Part shown: piece after piece, positions 25,376 through 34,285 of the stretch
Layout of the letters: every line of letters begins with the position of its first letter
Numbering within the stretch: position 1 is the first letter of the stretch
Assembly: GCA_947302205.1 (NCBI GenBank)
Contig: CAMYVD010000006.1
Coordinates: forward strand, 1 to 64,000
Reading direction: 5' to 3'
From: an uncultured Bacteroidales bacterium
Lineage (GTDB): Bacteria > Bacteroidota > Bacteroidia > Bacteroidales > F082
DNA: 64,000 bases
The notes under the pieces: model-generated
Databases searched by the model: none
Seen by the model: only the letters and a program-made list of their open reading frames with translations
What the model was told of the DNA's origin: nothing
Program-made: the position numbers and the translations under genes

Positions 25376-26950
25376 TTACTTCTTCACGAAGCGCTGGGTC
25401 TGGACCATGCCTTCGGAAGTCATCTTGAGGAGGTAGGTGCCGGTAGGCAGTTCGCTCACGTTGACGCTGAAGCTCTTCTCGTCGACGGGCTTGCTCATGA
25501 CCATGGCGCCGGTGATGGTGTAAACCTCATAGTGGTTCACGGTGTTGCCGCTGTTCACCATGATGACCTCGGTAGCGGGGTTCGGGTAAACGGAGCACAT
25601 CACGGAGGCGTTCTCGCTCACGCCGACGGTAGGATCGTACACTCTGTGCAGGGTGATGTCATCGATGTTGATGGAGAACTGGTCGGAGCAGTTGTAGTGA
25701 ACGATGGCGACGTAGATGTCCTGGCCCTGATAGGCTCTGAGGTCCACGTTGAAGTCGTACCAATCGCCCGTGGGCTTGGCAGTCAGTTCAGCCTCCCAAA
25801 CAATCTCGAAGTCCTCTGCAGAATCACCGTTGGTGGTGGAGATGGCCACGCCGAAGTGCTCGTTGGGATTCAGCTCATCCTGAGCCTGAGCCTTGAAGGT
25901 GACCTGTTCGCAGTCGAGCTTATAAGGAGTGACGAGGTAGTTTTCAGGATACAAAATGGTTTGTGTAAAGTCGTCGAATGAAGCTGAGGTGACGCAATGG
26001 GTGTTACCGGGAACGCCCCAGATGGCTCTCATTTCCCAGTTGAAACCGTCGCCGTCAGCGTCGATGGTGTTCCAATGCATGATGCCGTCTTCGAAATCGA
26101 AGAAGATGTCGCCTTCGGGAGCCACAGGGGTAGGAGGAGTGTACTCGCCCAAAGCGTAGATGCCAATGAGGTTGGGGCTCTTATCGACGTCGCCAAAGAA
26201 ATACTGGATACCGTTGACGTTGCCTACGTAAGCACCACCAGCTGAACAGGCATATCCCCAGCCAGGGCATGCGCTGTAGTCGAAGATATAGTTCGGATTC
26301 ATGACGTCGGTGTCGATGTTGTAGTCGAACACGTGAGCGGTGAATCCTTCAACAGCGAACAGAAGGAGGTGTTGACCACCGTTGTCATCGGTGAAATAAC
26401 CTGTTCCGTGAATGGTGTGACCGCCGAGGTTGGCTGATGATGCTGTTTGAAGCACCTGTCCGCTGCGGCTCACGAGCTTGAGGTCGAGGTGGAGGTTAGG
26501 GCTACTGCCTGTGGCTCTCTCGCCAACCCAGAAAGCGTCGTTTGCTGGGTCGTAGGTGCAGGTGCCGAGTTCATTCAGGCCCGTTTCGATGGAGCCGACC
26601 AGGTTTTTGTTGTGGAGGTCATAGCACCAGATCTTGCCGGAGTGGGCGTCGCAGCCGTAGAAGTATTGACCGTCGTAGGTCATGTCACGCATGTAGTTGT
26701 CGGAGTTGCCGCTGCCTGAGAAGTCCACGTCGAACTGATCCAGGAGGTTGCCTTCCAAGTCGTATTTATAGAACATGTAGAGGACGGTTGAGGACTTGCC
26801 CCAAGCGGCGGTGTAGATGTTCTCACCGTCATAAACGACAGCGTGTTGGCGACCTGTGGAGGTGGTGAATGAGTTTACAAAGTTCCAGTCTTGGGCGTAT
26901 GCTGCTACAGTAACAAACAGCATCGCAATGATAAATAGTGATTTCTTCAT
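25376..26950 (-). CDS. T9SS type A sorting domain protein with choice-of-anchor J region
   Basis: This 524-residue secreted protein has an N-terminal signal peptide (residues 1-20) and then a propeller-like region with repeated YDG/YDL segments that resembles a secreted glutamine cyclotransferase or YncE-type fold. A choice-of-anchor J (cleaved adhesin) region starts about residue 295 with FDFEDGIMHWNTID. The C-terminal sorting domain starts about residue 455 with YPNPATEVIMV and ends in VKK. The start at 26950 is chosen to place the signal peptide first. It should cross the outer membrane by T9SS. The target is unknown. It is a single gene closed by a strong terminator. Confidence 0.85.
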   Translation of the reverse strand: MKKSLFIIAMLFVTVAAYAQDWNFVNSFTTSTGRQHAVVYDGENIYTAAWGKSSTVLYMFYKYDLEGNLLDQFDVDFSGSGNSDNYMRDMTYDGQYFYGCDAHSGKIWCYDLHNKNLVGSIETGLNELGTCTYDPANDAFWVGERATGSSPNLHLDLKLVSRSGQVLQTASSANLGGHTIHGTGYFTDDNGGQHLLLFAVEGFTAHVFDYNIDTDVMNPNYIFDYSACPGWGYACSAGGAYVGNVNGIQYFFGDVDKSPNLIGIYALGEYTPPTPVAPEGDIFFDFEDGIMHWNTIDADGDGFNWEMRAIWGVPGNTHCVTSASFDDFTQTILYPENYLVTPYKLDCEQVTFKAQAQDELNPNEHFGVAISTTNGDSAEDFEIVWEAELTAKPTGDWYDFNVDLRAYQGQDIYVAIVHYNCSDQFSINIDDITLHRVYDPTVGVSENASVMCSVYPNPATEVIMVNSGNTVNHYEVYTITGAMVMSKPVDEKSFSVNVSELPTGTYLLKMTSEGMVQTQRFVKK

Positions 26951-26977
26951 GAGGTTTGTATTGTTCAAAACAATTTG

Positions 26978-26985
26978 CAAAGTTA
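26978..26985 (-). promoter_or_regulatory. -7 box of the T9SS cargo gene
   Basis: The minus strand reads TAACTTTG, 27 nt before the ATG at 26950. A TTG occurs 13 nt upstream, which is too close for a normal -33. Confidence 0.55.
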
Positions 26986-27023
26986 CAACTTTTTTTGACA
27001 ACACGTTAGCTTAAGGCGGATTT

Positions 27024-27740
27024 TTACGAGCCTGTATACACTAAAAACACCGCCGGCTTTTTGTTCAGGTCGCCTCTGAACTTTTTCCACTCGGAGATGT
27101 CCTGGCTGATGATCAGTTCGTCGTCGCAGGTGAGGTTGCAAGCCACGCAGAGCCTGGTGCGGGGATGCAGGTTCTTGCACAAGTCGGCGAGCATGGCGTT
27201 GTTGCGGAAAGGCGTCTCGATAAACAACTCGGTCTCGTTGTTGCTCATGGAGCGGCGCTCCAAGTTCTTGATGGCATTCTGCCGTTCGGGGCTCTTGATG
27301 GGCAGGTAGCCGTGGAAGGCGAAGGCCTGTCCGTTGAAGCCAGAGGCCATCAAGGCCAAGATCATGGCGTTGGGGCCCGTCAAGGGGACCACCTTAATAC
27401 CAGCACTATGGGCCAAATCGACCACCAAAGCGCCTGGGTCGGCCACACAGGGGGTGCCGGCTTCCGACATCAAGCCCATGTCCTCGCCGTTGAGGCAGGC
27501 ACCGAGGTGCTCCATCAGGTCGAGGTTGCGGGCGTTGTGCTTGTCGAGCTCGATGAATTCAATCTCATCGATAGGGCAGTCCATGCCGATGCGGCTCAGC
27601 ACACGGCGTGAGGTGCGGGTGTTTTCCACCACGAAATGCCTGAGCTTCTTCACGATGCTTAGCGTGCCCGCGGGCAACACCTGCTCGGGTTGGGTCGCTC
27701 CTAAGAGGTTGGGAACCAAGTAAAGTTTGCCGAAAGCCAT
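27024..27740 (-). CDS. RsmI-like SAM-dependent methyltransferase (tetrapyrrole methylase fold)
   Basis: This 238-residue protein is related to RsmI, which methylates the 2'-OH of C1402 in 16S rRNA. The family segment EAGTPCVADPG (~residues 93-103) corresponds to SDAGTPxISDPG. PLTGPNAMILALMASGF (~119-135) and ETPFRNNAML (~175-184) follow. The N-terminus LYLVPNLLG differs from the LYVVATPIGN of true RsmI. This suggests the Bacteroidota paralog group, so the rRNA target is not certain. Its ATG directly abuts the dnaA stop. Confidence 0.85.
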   Translation of the reverse strand: MAFGKLYLVPNLLGATQPEQVLPAGTLSIVKKLRHFVVENTRTSRRVLSRIGMDCPIDEIEFIELDKHNARNLDLMEHLGACLNGEDMGLMSEAGTPCVADPGALVVDLAHSAGIKVVPLTGPNAMILALMASGFNGQAFAFHGYLPIKSPERQNAIKNLERRSMSNNETELFIETPFRNNAMLADLCKNLHPRTRLCVACNLTCDDELIISQDISEWKKFRGDLNKKPAVFLVYTGS

Positions 27741-29162
27741 TTAGATGAGGATTTTCTTTTCGATTTCAGCCATCATCGCCTTGAACTGCTTGTCGGTGTC
27801 GAGATGGTCGGAGACGGTCTTGCAGGCGTGGTGCACGGTGGCGTGGTCCTTGCCTCCGCATTGCTGTCCGATGGAGGCCAAGCTGGCGTTGGAGTACTTC
27901 TTGGCGAAGTACATGACGATTTGCCGGGCCTGCACCACTTGATGCTTGCGGGTGTTCTGCGAGAGGGTCTCGATGGGGATGGAGAAGAAGTCGCAAACCA
28001 CGTTGATGATGTATTCGACCGACACTTCCTTCACGGAGCTGCGGATGAAGCGCTCGATGATCTGCTGCGCCAAGTCGATGGTGATGGCTTTCTTGTTCAA
28101 GGAGGATTGCGCCACCAACGAGATGAGGACGCCCTCGAGCTCGCGGATGTTGGTGCGGACGCTCGTGGCGATGTACTCGATGATGTCGTCAGGCAACACG
28201 ATGCCGTTGGTGTAGAGCTTGTTCTTCAGGATGGAGGTGCGTGTGCTGGCATCGGGCATCTGGAGGTCGGCGGTGAGGCCCCACTTGAAACGTGAGAGCA
28301 GCCGAGGCTCCATGTCCTGCAGGTCGATGGGCAGCTTGTCGCTGGTCAGCACCAGCTGCTTGCCGTTCTGGTGCAGGTAATTAAAGATGTGGAAGAACGT
28401 CTCCTGGGTCTTGGTCTTCTTGGCCAAAAACTGGATGTCGTCGATGAGCAGCACGTCGATCATCTGGTAGAAGTGGACGAAGTCGTTCAGGTTGTTGTTC
28501 TTCGAAGCGTTCACAAACTGGTTGATGAACTGCTCGGTCTGCACATACAGCACGGTCTTGTCGGGGAACTTGTGCTTCACGTGCAAGCCGATGGCGTGGC
28601 AGAGGTGGGTCTTGCCCAACCCGGTCTGGCTGTAGATGAGCAGCGGGTTGAAGGCGGTCTTGCCGGGGTTCTCGGCGATGGCCAAGCCTGCGGAGCGTGC
28701 CAAGCGGTTGCAGTCGCCCTCGATGAAGTTGTCGAACGAATAGTTCTCGTTGAGCTGCGAGTCGATCTCCATCTTCTTCAGACCGGGGAAGATGAAGGGG
28801 TTGACGGGGTTTTCCGAGAGTCGCTCCGGAGCCGGACGGCCCAGGGTGCTGTTTTTCACGTCGTCGCGGTTGGTGCCGGGAACCACCATGCGGTAGGTCT
28901 GGTCGCTGCTGTCCATGATGATGCTGTACTCCAGCTTGCCCTCGGTACCCAACACCTTCTTGATGGTCTTTTTCAGCAGGTCGAGGTAATGCTCCTCAAG
29001 CCACTCGTAAAAGAACTGGCTGGGAACCTGGATGGTGAGCACGTTGTTCGCGAATCCGATGGGAATGATGGGCAGGAACCACGTGGCATAGCTCTGCTCA
29101 GAGGTGTTGTCCTTGATGATTTCAAGGCATCTTCTCCATATTTCTTTGTGGTTGCTGACCAT
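27741..29162 (-). CDS. dnaA: Chromosomal replication initiator protein DnaA
   Basis: DnaA binds and melts the origin. The 473-residue protein has an N-terminal interaction domain, Walker A in YSQTGLGKTHL (near residue 190), Walker B VLLIDDIQFL, and the C-terminal DNA-binding signature GGKDHATVHHACKTV. I start at the ATG complementary to 29160-29162 (MVSNHKEIWRRCLEII), because the 16-residue extension is not conserved in type. It is followed directly by the RsmI-like gene. No cluster of DnaA boxes was seen in the 157-bp AT-rich upstream region, so the origin is not placed here. Confidence 0.97.
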   Translation of the reverse strand: MVSNHKEIWRRCLEIIKDNTSEQSYATWFLPIIPIGFANNVLTIQVPSQFFYEWLEEHYLDLLKKTIKKVLGTEGKLEYSIIMDSSDQTYRMVVPGTNRDDVKNSTLGRPAPERLSENPVNPFIFPGLKKMEIDSQLNENYSFDNFIEGDCNRLARSAGLAIAENPGKTAFNPLLIYSQTGLGKTHLCHAIGLHVKHKFPDKTVLYVQTEQFINQFVNASKNNNLNDFVHFYQMIDVLLIDDIQFLAKKTKTQETFFHIFNYLHQNGKQLVLTSDKLPIDLQDMEPRLLSRFKWGLTADLQMPDASTRTSILKNKLYTNGIVLPDDIIEYIATSVRTNIRELEGVLISLVAQSSLNKKAITIDLAQQIIERFIRSSVKEVSVEYIINVVCDFFSIPIETLSQNTRKHQVVQARQIVMYFAKKYSNASLASIGQQCGGKDHATVHHACKTVSDHLDTDKQFKAMMAEIEKKILI

Positions 29163-29199
29163 TTTCGGATGACGTGTTCGTTCGGAATATTTGAGGCTG

Positions 29200-29207
29200 C
29201 AAATATC
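29200..29207 (-). promoter_or_regulatory. Possible -7 box of dnaA
   Basis: The minus strand reads GATATTTG, one mismatch from TAnnTTTG, 37 nt before the ATG. The region upstream (29208-29300) is very AT-rich, with no clear -33 element. Confidence 0.35.
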
Positions 29208-29290
29208 CAATGAAAAAAGTTAATAAAATATTTTTTTTGCTATTGACTTTATACTTTTTTCGGCGTATATTACGAGGAAAGACTGTTGTA

Positions 29291-29330
29291 AAAAATTGCT
29301 CAAACGATAAATTACTGATTTATATCGTTT
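29291..29330 (-). terminator. Terminator overlapping the end of the yigZ gene
   Basis: The arms AAACGATA (29302-29309) and TATCGTTT (29323-29330) form an 8-bp perfect stem. On the minus strand the stem is followed by GAGCAATTTTTT. The yigZ stop codon (29320-29322) falls in the loop, so the hairpin forms from the last codons of the gene. Confidence 0.55.
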
Positions 29331-29934
29331 TAAGATATTTTACGTTTACCCCGAAAATGCTTTTGAATTTGCTTACAATCCGGTCGGCTTCGTTTTTTCT
29401 TGTTGAAAACTCCAAATAACAATCCATTTCGAAGCGAGGGTTAAGTTGCTCAATGCCTTCTTCTTTCATCACGCGCATCACGTCGTTCATCAGGGGGTAG
29501 GGGAATTCGAGACTGTAGACCTCGTCCACGGTTTTCTCGATGATGGTGGCGTTGTCGAGGGCGTCGCGGGCGGCGGTCTTATAGGCGTTGATCAATCCGC
29601 TGACGCCCAGCTTGATGCCTCCGAAATAACGCACCACGATGACACAGACATTGGTGACGTCTTTGGAAAGGATCTGGTTGAGGATGGGCTTGCCGGCCGT
29701 GCCAGAGGGCTCACCGTCGTCGGAGGAACGGAAGCAGGCCTTGTCGGGTCCGATCATGTAGGCATAGCAGTGGTGACGGGCATCGTAATATTTCTTTTTT
29801 ACCTCGGCGAGCGCCTTTTTCACGTCGTCTTCGCCCATTACGGTGAAAGCCGTGGCGATGAACTTGCTGCCTTTCTCCTTGTAAAGGCCCTCGCCAGGTG
29901 CCGAGAGCATCTTGTAGGTGTCGTCGAACATCAT
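29320..29934 (-). CDS. YigZ/IMPACT family protein
   Basis: This 204-residue protein has the family motif RHHCYAYMIG (~residues 55-64), DDGEPSGTAGKPIL (~73-86) and VVRYFGGIKLGVSGLINAYK (~100-119). A ferredoxin-like C-terminal domain follows. The eukaryotic relative IMPACT regulates GCN2; in bacteria YigZ has been linked to ribosome-related functions and the exact role is unsettled. The start MMFDDTY at 29934 lies 2 nt after the DMT stop, so the two form an operon. A stem-loop covers its stop codon. Confidence 0.9.
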   Translation of the reverse strand: MMFDDTYKMLSAPGEGLYKEKGSKFIATAFTVMGEDDVKKALAEVKKKYYDARHHCYAYMIGPDKACFRSSDDGEPSGTAGKPILNQILSKDVTNVCVIVVRYFGGIKLGVSGLINAYKTAARDALDNATIIEKTVDEVYSLEFPYPLMNDVMRVMKEEGIEQLNPRFEMDCYLEFSTRKNEADRIVSKFKSIFGVNVKYLKTI

Positions 29935-29936
29935 GG

Positions 29937-30800
29937 CTAAAGCGTTATTAATAAGACTGCGATGATGGCGATGACCAAGCCGAGATAGTTCTTCCAGGTG
30001 AGTTTTTCCTTGAACAGAAGCCAGCCTGACAAAGCTGAGAGACAGACCACGCCGATGTTGTAAATCGGGAATAGGACCACGTTGTCGAACACCCGCATGG
30101 CTTGATAAATGCAACAGGTGGAGAAGAAGTTAACCGTGCCCAGCGCCAGTCCGCCGAGAGCGCTTTTCCACTGCCATTTCGATTTGCCTTTGATCAGGTC
30201 GTAGGCCACCATGAGGACGCCGAACAGGAAGGAGACGAAATAGATGAAGGCAATCATCGGAATCATGTCGTCGGAGGTGTTGGCCCTCTCGGTCTTCTTC
30301 ATCATGACATCACCGATGCCGGTGCTGAAGAAAATTAATATGGGCAACAGGACAATGAGGGTCGATTTTTCAACCTTGACTTGGCTCTTGTCCTTTCCCC
30401 CTACCACCAAAAACAAGGCGATCAGGGCCAGGATGATGCCGATGATGGCGGTCAATCCCAAGGATTCCTGTAGGAAAATCACGCCAAACAGGGTGGGGAT
30501 GACTACGGAAAGTTTGCTGGACAGTGAAGTGACGGTGACCCCTGAACGTTGGCTGGATTCCACGACCAGCACGTAGGTGAGGATGAACCAAAAGCCCAAG
30601 AGCAACGACAGCTTGAACCAGGGTTGTTCCATTGGCGGAACCAACGTGCCGCTGGAGGCGCCCATGGCAAAGCCGATGCATGCCGACGTGGCATAGTTCC
30701 AGGTCAAAGCCTGATGGTTGTCAAGGTTGAACCGGCCGTACAATCGCATGACTACGAAAACGGCGGTGGAGAGAATGATGGCGAGTATCAAATAGATCAT
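29937..30800 (-). CDS. DMT-superfamily (EamA-like) transporter
   Basis: This 287-residue inner-membrane protein has about ten hydrophobic segments arranged as two halves, the EamA duplication, with the second half starting about residue 150. The ATG at 30800 (MIYLILAIIL) lies 6 nt after a TAATTTTG -7 box; an upstream extension to 31352 would run antisense through prmC and is not real. The transported molecule is unknown. The mRNA probably has almost no 5' leader. Confidence 0.85.
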   Translation of the reverse strand: MIYLILAIILSTAVFVVMRLYGRFNLDNHQALTWNYATSACIGFAMGASSGTLVPPMEQPWFKLSLLLGFWFILTYVLVVESSQRSGVTVTSLSSKLSVVIPTLFGVIFLQESLGLTAIIGIILALIALFLVVGGKDKSQVKVEKSTLIVLLPILIFFSTGIGDVMMKKTERANTSDDMIPMIAFIYFVSFLFGVLMVAYDLIKGKSKWQWKSALGGLALGTVNFFSTCCIYQAMRVFDNVVLFPIYNIGVVCLSALSGWLLFKEKLTWKNYLGLVIAIIAVLLITL

Positions 30801-30806
30801 AATCGG

Positions 30807-30814
30807 CAAAATTA
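30807..30814 (-). promoter_or_regulatory. -7 box of the DMT transporter-yigZ operon
   Basis: The minus strand reads TAATTTTG and ends 6 nt before the ATG at 30800, predicting a leaderless or near-leaderless mRNA. It is divergent from prmC. Confidence 0.6.
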
Positions 30815-30825
30815 AGAATTTTAAA

Positions 30826-30857
30826 GGAGACAGAATGCAGAAGTCGGAAGAAAGAAG
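30826..30857 (+). repeat. Heptanucleotide tandem repeat (GAAGTCG-type)
   Basis: Four and a half degenerate 7-bp units (GGAGACA, GAATGCA, GAAGTCG, GAAGAAA, GAAG) run directly into the prmC -7 box and lie between two divergent promoters. Confidence 0.7.
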
Positions 30858-30865
30858 TATTTTTG
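30858..30865 (+). promoter_or_regulatory. -7 box of prmC
   Basis: TATTTTTG ends 5 nt before the ATG at 30871. The heptad repeat abuts it on the upstream side. Confidence 0.6.
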
Positions 30866-30870
30866 TGGCG

Positions 30871-31734
30871 ATGATTGGGTTTGACTTGCATAAAACGAAA
30901 CGGCATTTCACCGAGGAACTCTGCAAGGGGTTCACTCCCCGTGAGGCGGAACAGTTGATGCGGATCCTGTTGGAGGATCTTTTTGGCATTGACCAAAAAC
31001 GCCAGTTGATGGAACCGGAGTTGCGCATCGACGAGCTCCAGCATGCCCAATTGGAGGAGGCCGTGAAGCGGCTGCTGGAGGGCGTTCCCGTGCAGTACGT
31101 CACGGGCAAGGCGTGGTTCGACGGACTGCTTTTCCAGGTGGATGAGTCGGTGCTGATTCCCCGTCCGGAGACGGAGGATCTGGTGCAAAAGACGGCCTCG
31201 ATGTTGCCTTTGGACAGGCCTATGCGCATCTGGGATGTGGGCACGGGCTCGGGATGCATCGCCATTGCCTTGGCCAAACGGTTCCCGCAGGCCGAAGTCA
31301 CGGCGTTTGACGTGTCGGAAAAGGCGCTGGAGACGGCACGACGCAATGCCATTAATAATAAGGTGAAGGTCGAGTTTATCTGTGACGATGTGCTCCGGCC
31401 GCAGTCGCTGGCATGGCATCAGCCGGTGGATTTGGTGATCAGCAATCCTCCGTATGTTTGTGAGCGCGAGAAAGTTGGCATGGAGCGTAATGTGTTGGAC
31501 TACGAGCCTCACACGGCGCTTTTCGTTCCCGATGACGATCCTTTGTTGTTTTATCGGCAGATTCTAAACCTCGCCATGCCTCAACTGACACCTCGTGGTG
31601 CTGTTTGGTTTGAGATCAATGAGGCCATGGGTGAGGAGATGTCGCAGCTCTGTAAAGAAAAAGGGCTTGCCGTCGAGATCCTGGATGACCTCTATGACAA
31701 GCCCCGTTTTTGCAAGGCAATGCTTAATTCTTGA
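30871..31734 (+). CDS. prmC: Peptide chain release factor N5-glutamine methyltransferase
   Basis: PrmC methylates the Gln of the GGQ motif in release factors. The 287-residue protein has a helical N-terminal domain with VPVQYVTGKAWF (~residues 75-86), the SAM motif WDVGTGSGCIAIALA (~119-133) and the catalytic DLVISNPPYV (~184-193). The ATG at 30871 is preferred over 30835 because a TATTTTTG -7 box lies between them. The last 11 nt overlap the 3' end of the convergent subtilase gene. Confidence 0.95.
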   Translation: MIGFDLHKTKRHFTEELCKGFTPREAEQLMRILLEDLFGIDQKRQLMEPELRIDELQHAQLEEAVKRLLEGVPVQYVTGKAWFDGLLFQVDESVLIPRPETEDLVQKTASMLPLDRPMRIWDVGTGSGCIAIALAKRFPQAEVTAFDVSEKALETARRNAINNKVKVEFICDDVLRPQSLAWHQPVDLVISNPPYVCEREKVGMERNVLDYEPHTALFVPDDDPLLFYRQILNLAMPQLTPRGAVWFEINEAMGEEMSQLCKEKGLAVEILDDLYDKPRFCKAMLNS

Positions 31735-34261
31735 TTTTCTTTGTCACAATACCGTTGGCTGTCATCATTTTGACCACATAGATTCCTTTGGAGCAGTGCT
31801 CCAAAATGGAGGTGGTGTTGTCAGTCGTGGTTTCGGCATCATAAACCACCTGGCCCAGGGCATTGACGATGGTGATGTGACGGATGCCGGTGATTTCTGT
31901 GGTCTCGTCAACGGCCATGGTGGTCTTGTTGAGGCAGTCGGACCAATAGATGGTGTTACCACCGTCGATGCTCACGCCGTATTTGTATTGGCCGATGGGC
32001 AAGGAACCCCAGCTGTAGTCAACGTATTCGGCGTTGGCCACTTCCGAGGCGATCAAGGTTTCGTTGCTGCCGTCGCAATGGGCGCGGTAGATGTCGTAGG
32101 CGTTACCCACGGTGATGTCGTCCACGTAAAAAGCGTTTTCATAGTCGCCTTCGGTGAGCTGGTTGCCATATTTCCATTCCAAGAGGTGGTTGCCGGGGCT
32201 TAGTGCCACTGAGTACTTGGTCCACGGCACCTTGTCTTTCAAGGTCTCGCCTTGCTGCACATTGTCAATGAAGAAGCCGCCGCCGTTGAGCGGGAAGCAG
32301 TCCACCATGGCCCAGTAGGTGACCACGCAAGTGACGGGGACGTTCACGCCTAAGCTGAGCTTGCTGGTGGAGAACATGGTCTTGTTGGTGGACCTTACGC
32401 AATAGTTGCCGCTGTTGGGCCCTTGCGTGGTCACCTCCCATGGATTGGTGCCGTCGTTGATCCACATGTTCTGGTACAAGTCGCCGGATTCGAAGCCATC
32501 GAAGGTGCAGTCGGGCATGTCCCATTGCAAAGCCACCCTGACGTCATTGATCACTTCCGCCTGAACGTCAACCAGCCGTTCCACGAAGACGTAGTTCGAA
32601 GGCAGTGTGGTCATGTCGTTGTTCAGATGGGCCTTGACATAATAGGTGTAATTGCCGGCATAGTTCAGATGGTCGGTATAGTTCGTCGCGGTCAGGTTGT
32701 TGGCGATGCGCAAGCCGTCGCGATAGACTTCGTAGTAGTCGGCATCGGCGGCAGCGTTCCAGTTCAGGTCCACATAGTCGCCGTAGAGGCTGGCGGTGAG
32801 GTTGGAGGGGCCGTGGTGGTACAAGGCGTTGATGGCGGCGAGTGCGTCAATGCGGCCTGAGCCCGTGATGTTGTTCTTGACCACGTTGCCTGCCGGAGCG
32901 GCTGTCAGCTCAATGATGGAATCAAGCTCGGCAGGGGTCAGCTCGGGATCGGCCTGGAGCAGCAGCGCCAAGACCGCTGAAACGCATGGCGTTGCCATGG
33001 AAGTGCCGTCGTAGGCCACATAACCGGATCCAGTCTGATAGTTCAACGAAGTGACGTTGGCGCCTGGAGCGGAGATATCGGGGCGGATCAAGCCGGGTTG
33101 GGTTGCGTCGCCGTTTTGGTAGGGATAGTCGTTGTAGTCACCCACGTTTGGGCCGTCAGCCCAAGTCACAGGGCCGACCGACGAGAAGCTGCAATGGGCG
33201 TCGTTCGAGTCGGTCGCGCCCACGCAGATCACGCCTGAAGTGCCGCCTGATATCAAGTTTTTCTGGTCAGGATGCAGCCATGGCGGAGGGCAGTTGCCCG
33301 GGCATTCCACGTTGAAAGGCACGGGATAGGAATATTGGGTGTCGCCGACGTTGCCAGCGGCCACGGAGGCCACCATGCCGGCGTCTTTCACGGTGTTGAA
33401 AAGGTCGCGGTATATACCGGAAGGCCCCATTTCTGGGTCGCCCAGCGACAAGTTGATGATGTCGGCGCCATGATCCATGGCAAAATGAATGCCGGAGATC
33501 AGGTCGGCGTCGGTGCCGTATCCTGTGTCGTCAAGCACTTTGACAGCCATGATCTTGGCCCCTGGGGCGATGCCTGTCTGGGTGCCGGCATTGCCTTGGC
33601 CTGCGATGATGCCTGCCACATGAGTGCCATGGCAGTAGTCGTCCATGGGGTCATTGTCGTTGTTGCACACGTCGAATCCGTGATGGGGGTAACTCGATCC
33701 GCCATCCCACATGCTGCCTGCAATGTCAATGTGGGTGTAATCGACACCGGAGTCAACGACAGCCACGATGACGCCGTTGCCATTGTAGCCCGTTGAGCCG
33801 TTGTAGTTCCACACGGCTGGAGCGTTGACCTTGTCCACATGCCATGCGATGTCTTTGGAATCGACGGGTTTGGCCTCGGCCATTTCGGGAAGCATGGGGC
33901 GGCGTTCGTCATGGTAGAGATAGGCTACGTCGCGGCGAGCCTCAAGTTGCTTGATGGCTTCGTCGGTTGCCTTGCAGGCAAAGCCGTTGAAAGCCCAGAA
34001 GGGCTTCACGGCCTGCACCTCGTCGCCGAGGGTGCCGACGAAATCAAGCACTTCGGCTTGGGAGGCCTGGCAAAAAGCCTTATGGTCGTTGATGACGAAC
34101 TCGCGGCGCTGGGCCTTGTTCATGAACTGTGTCTTGCGGTTCAGCTCCACATGGTCGTACTGCTTTTCCATCACCACAATGACGTGACGGAGATCCTTGG
34201 TCTGTGCGAAGGATGCGCTGAAGCTTAGCGCCAAAAGCAAAAGGATGGCTGTTTTTCTCAT
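31724..34261 (-). CDS. S8 family serine peptidase (subtilase) with T9SS sorting domain
   Basis: This 845-residue secreted protease has a signal peptide (1-20) and an inhibitor I9-like prodomain (~22-120). In the peptidase domain the triad is Asp170 in VAVVDSGVD, His211 in HGTHVAG and Ser421 in GTSMATP, with Asn304 (AAGN) as the oxyanion residue. A fibronectin type III-like region (~480-550) and a choice-of-anchor J region (~570-720) follow. The T9SS C-terminal domain, starting near ITIVNALGQVVYDA, ends in KKIKN. The ATG at 34261 is used so that the signal peptide comes first. All catalytic residues are present, so it should be active outside the cell or on its surface. Confidence 0.93.
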   Translation of the reverse strand: MRKTAILLLLALSFSASFAQTKDLRHVIVVMEKQYDHVELNRKTQFMNKAQRREFVINDHKAFCQASQAEVLDFVGTLGDEVQAVKPFWAFNGFACKATDEAIKQLEARRDVAYLYHDERRPMLPEMAEAKPVDSKDIAWHVDKVNAPAVWNYNGSTGYNGNGVIVAVVDSGVDYTHIDIAGSMWDGGSSYPHHGFDVCNNDNDPMDDYCHGTHVAGIIAGQGNAGTQTGIAPGAKIMAVKVLDDTGYGTDADLISGIHFAMDHGADIINLSLGDPEMGPSGIYRDLFNTVKDAGMVASVAAGNVGDTQYSYPVPFNVECPGNCPPPWLHPDQKNLISGGTSGVICVGATDSNDAHCSFSSVGPVTWADGPNVGDYNDYPYQNGDATQPGLIRPDISAPGANVTSLNYQTGSGYVAYDGTSMATPCVSAVLALLLQADPELTPAELDSIIELTAAPAGNVVKNNITGSGRIDALAAINALYHHGPSNLTASLYGDYVDLNWNAAADADYYEVYRDGLRIANNLTATNYTDHLNYAGNYTYYVKAHLNNDMTTLPSNYVFVERLVDVQAEVINDVRVALQWDMPDCTFDGFESGDLYQNMWINDGTNPWEVTTQGPNSGNYCVRSTNKTMFSTSKLSLGVNVPVTCVVTYWAMVDCFPLNGGGFFIDNVQQGETLKDKVPWTKYSVALSPGNHLLEWKYGNQLTEGDYENAFYVDDITVGNAYDIYRAHCDGSNETLIASEVANAEYVDYSWGSLPIGQYKYGVSIDGGNTIYWSDCLNKTTMAVDETTEITGIRHITIVNALGQVVYDAETTTDNTTSILEHCSKGIYVVKMMTANGIVTKKIKN

Positions 34262-34285
34262 GGTACATGTGTGTGTTTTACTGTG

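Noticed and set aside
29163-29319. Origin of replication next to dnaA
   Set aside because: The region is AT-rich but no cluster of DnaA boxes (TTATNCACA) could be found.
29210-29419. A 69-codon plus-strand frame in the dnaA-yigZ gap
   Set aside because: It overlaps the 3' end of yigZ and a terminator, has Phe/Leu/Lys-rich low-complexity content from AT-rich DNA, and no supporting promoter.
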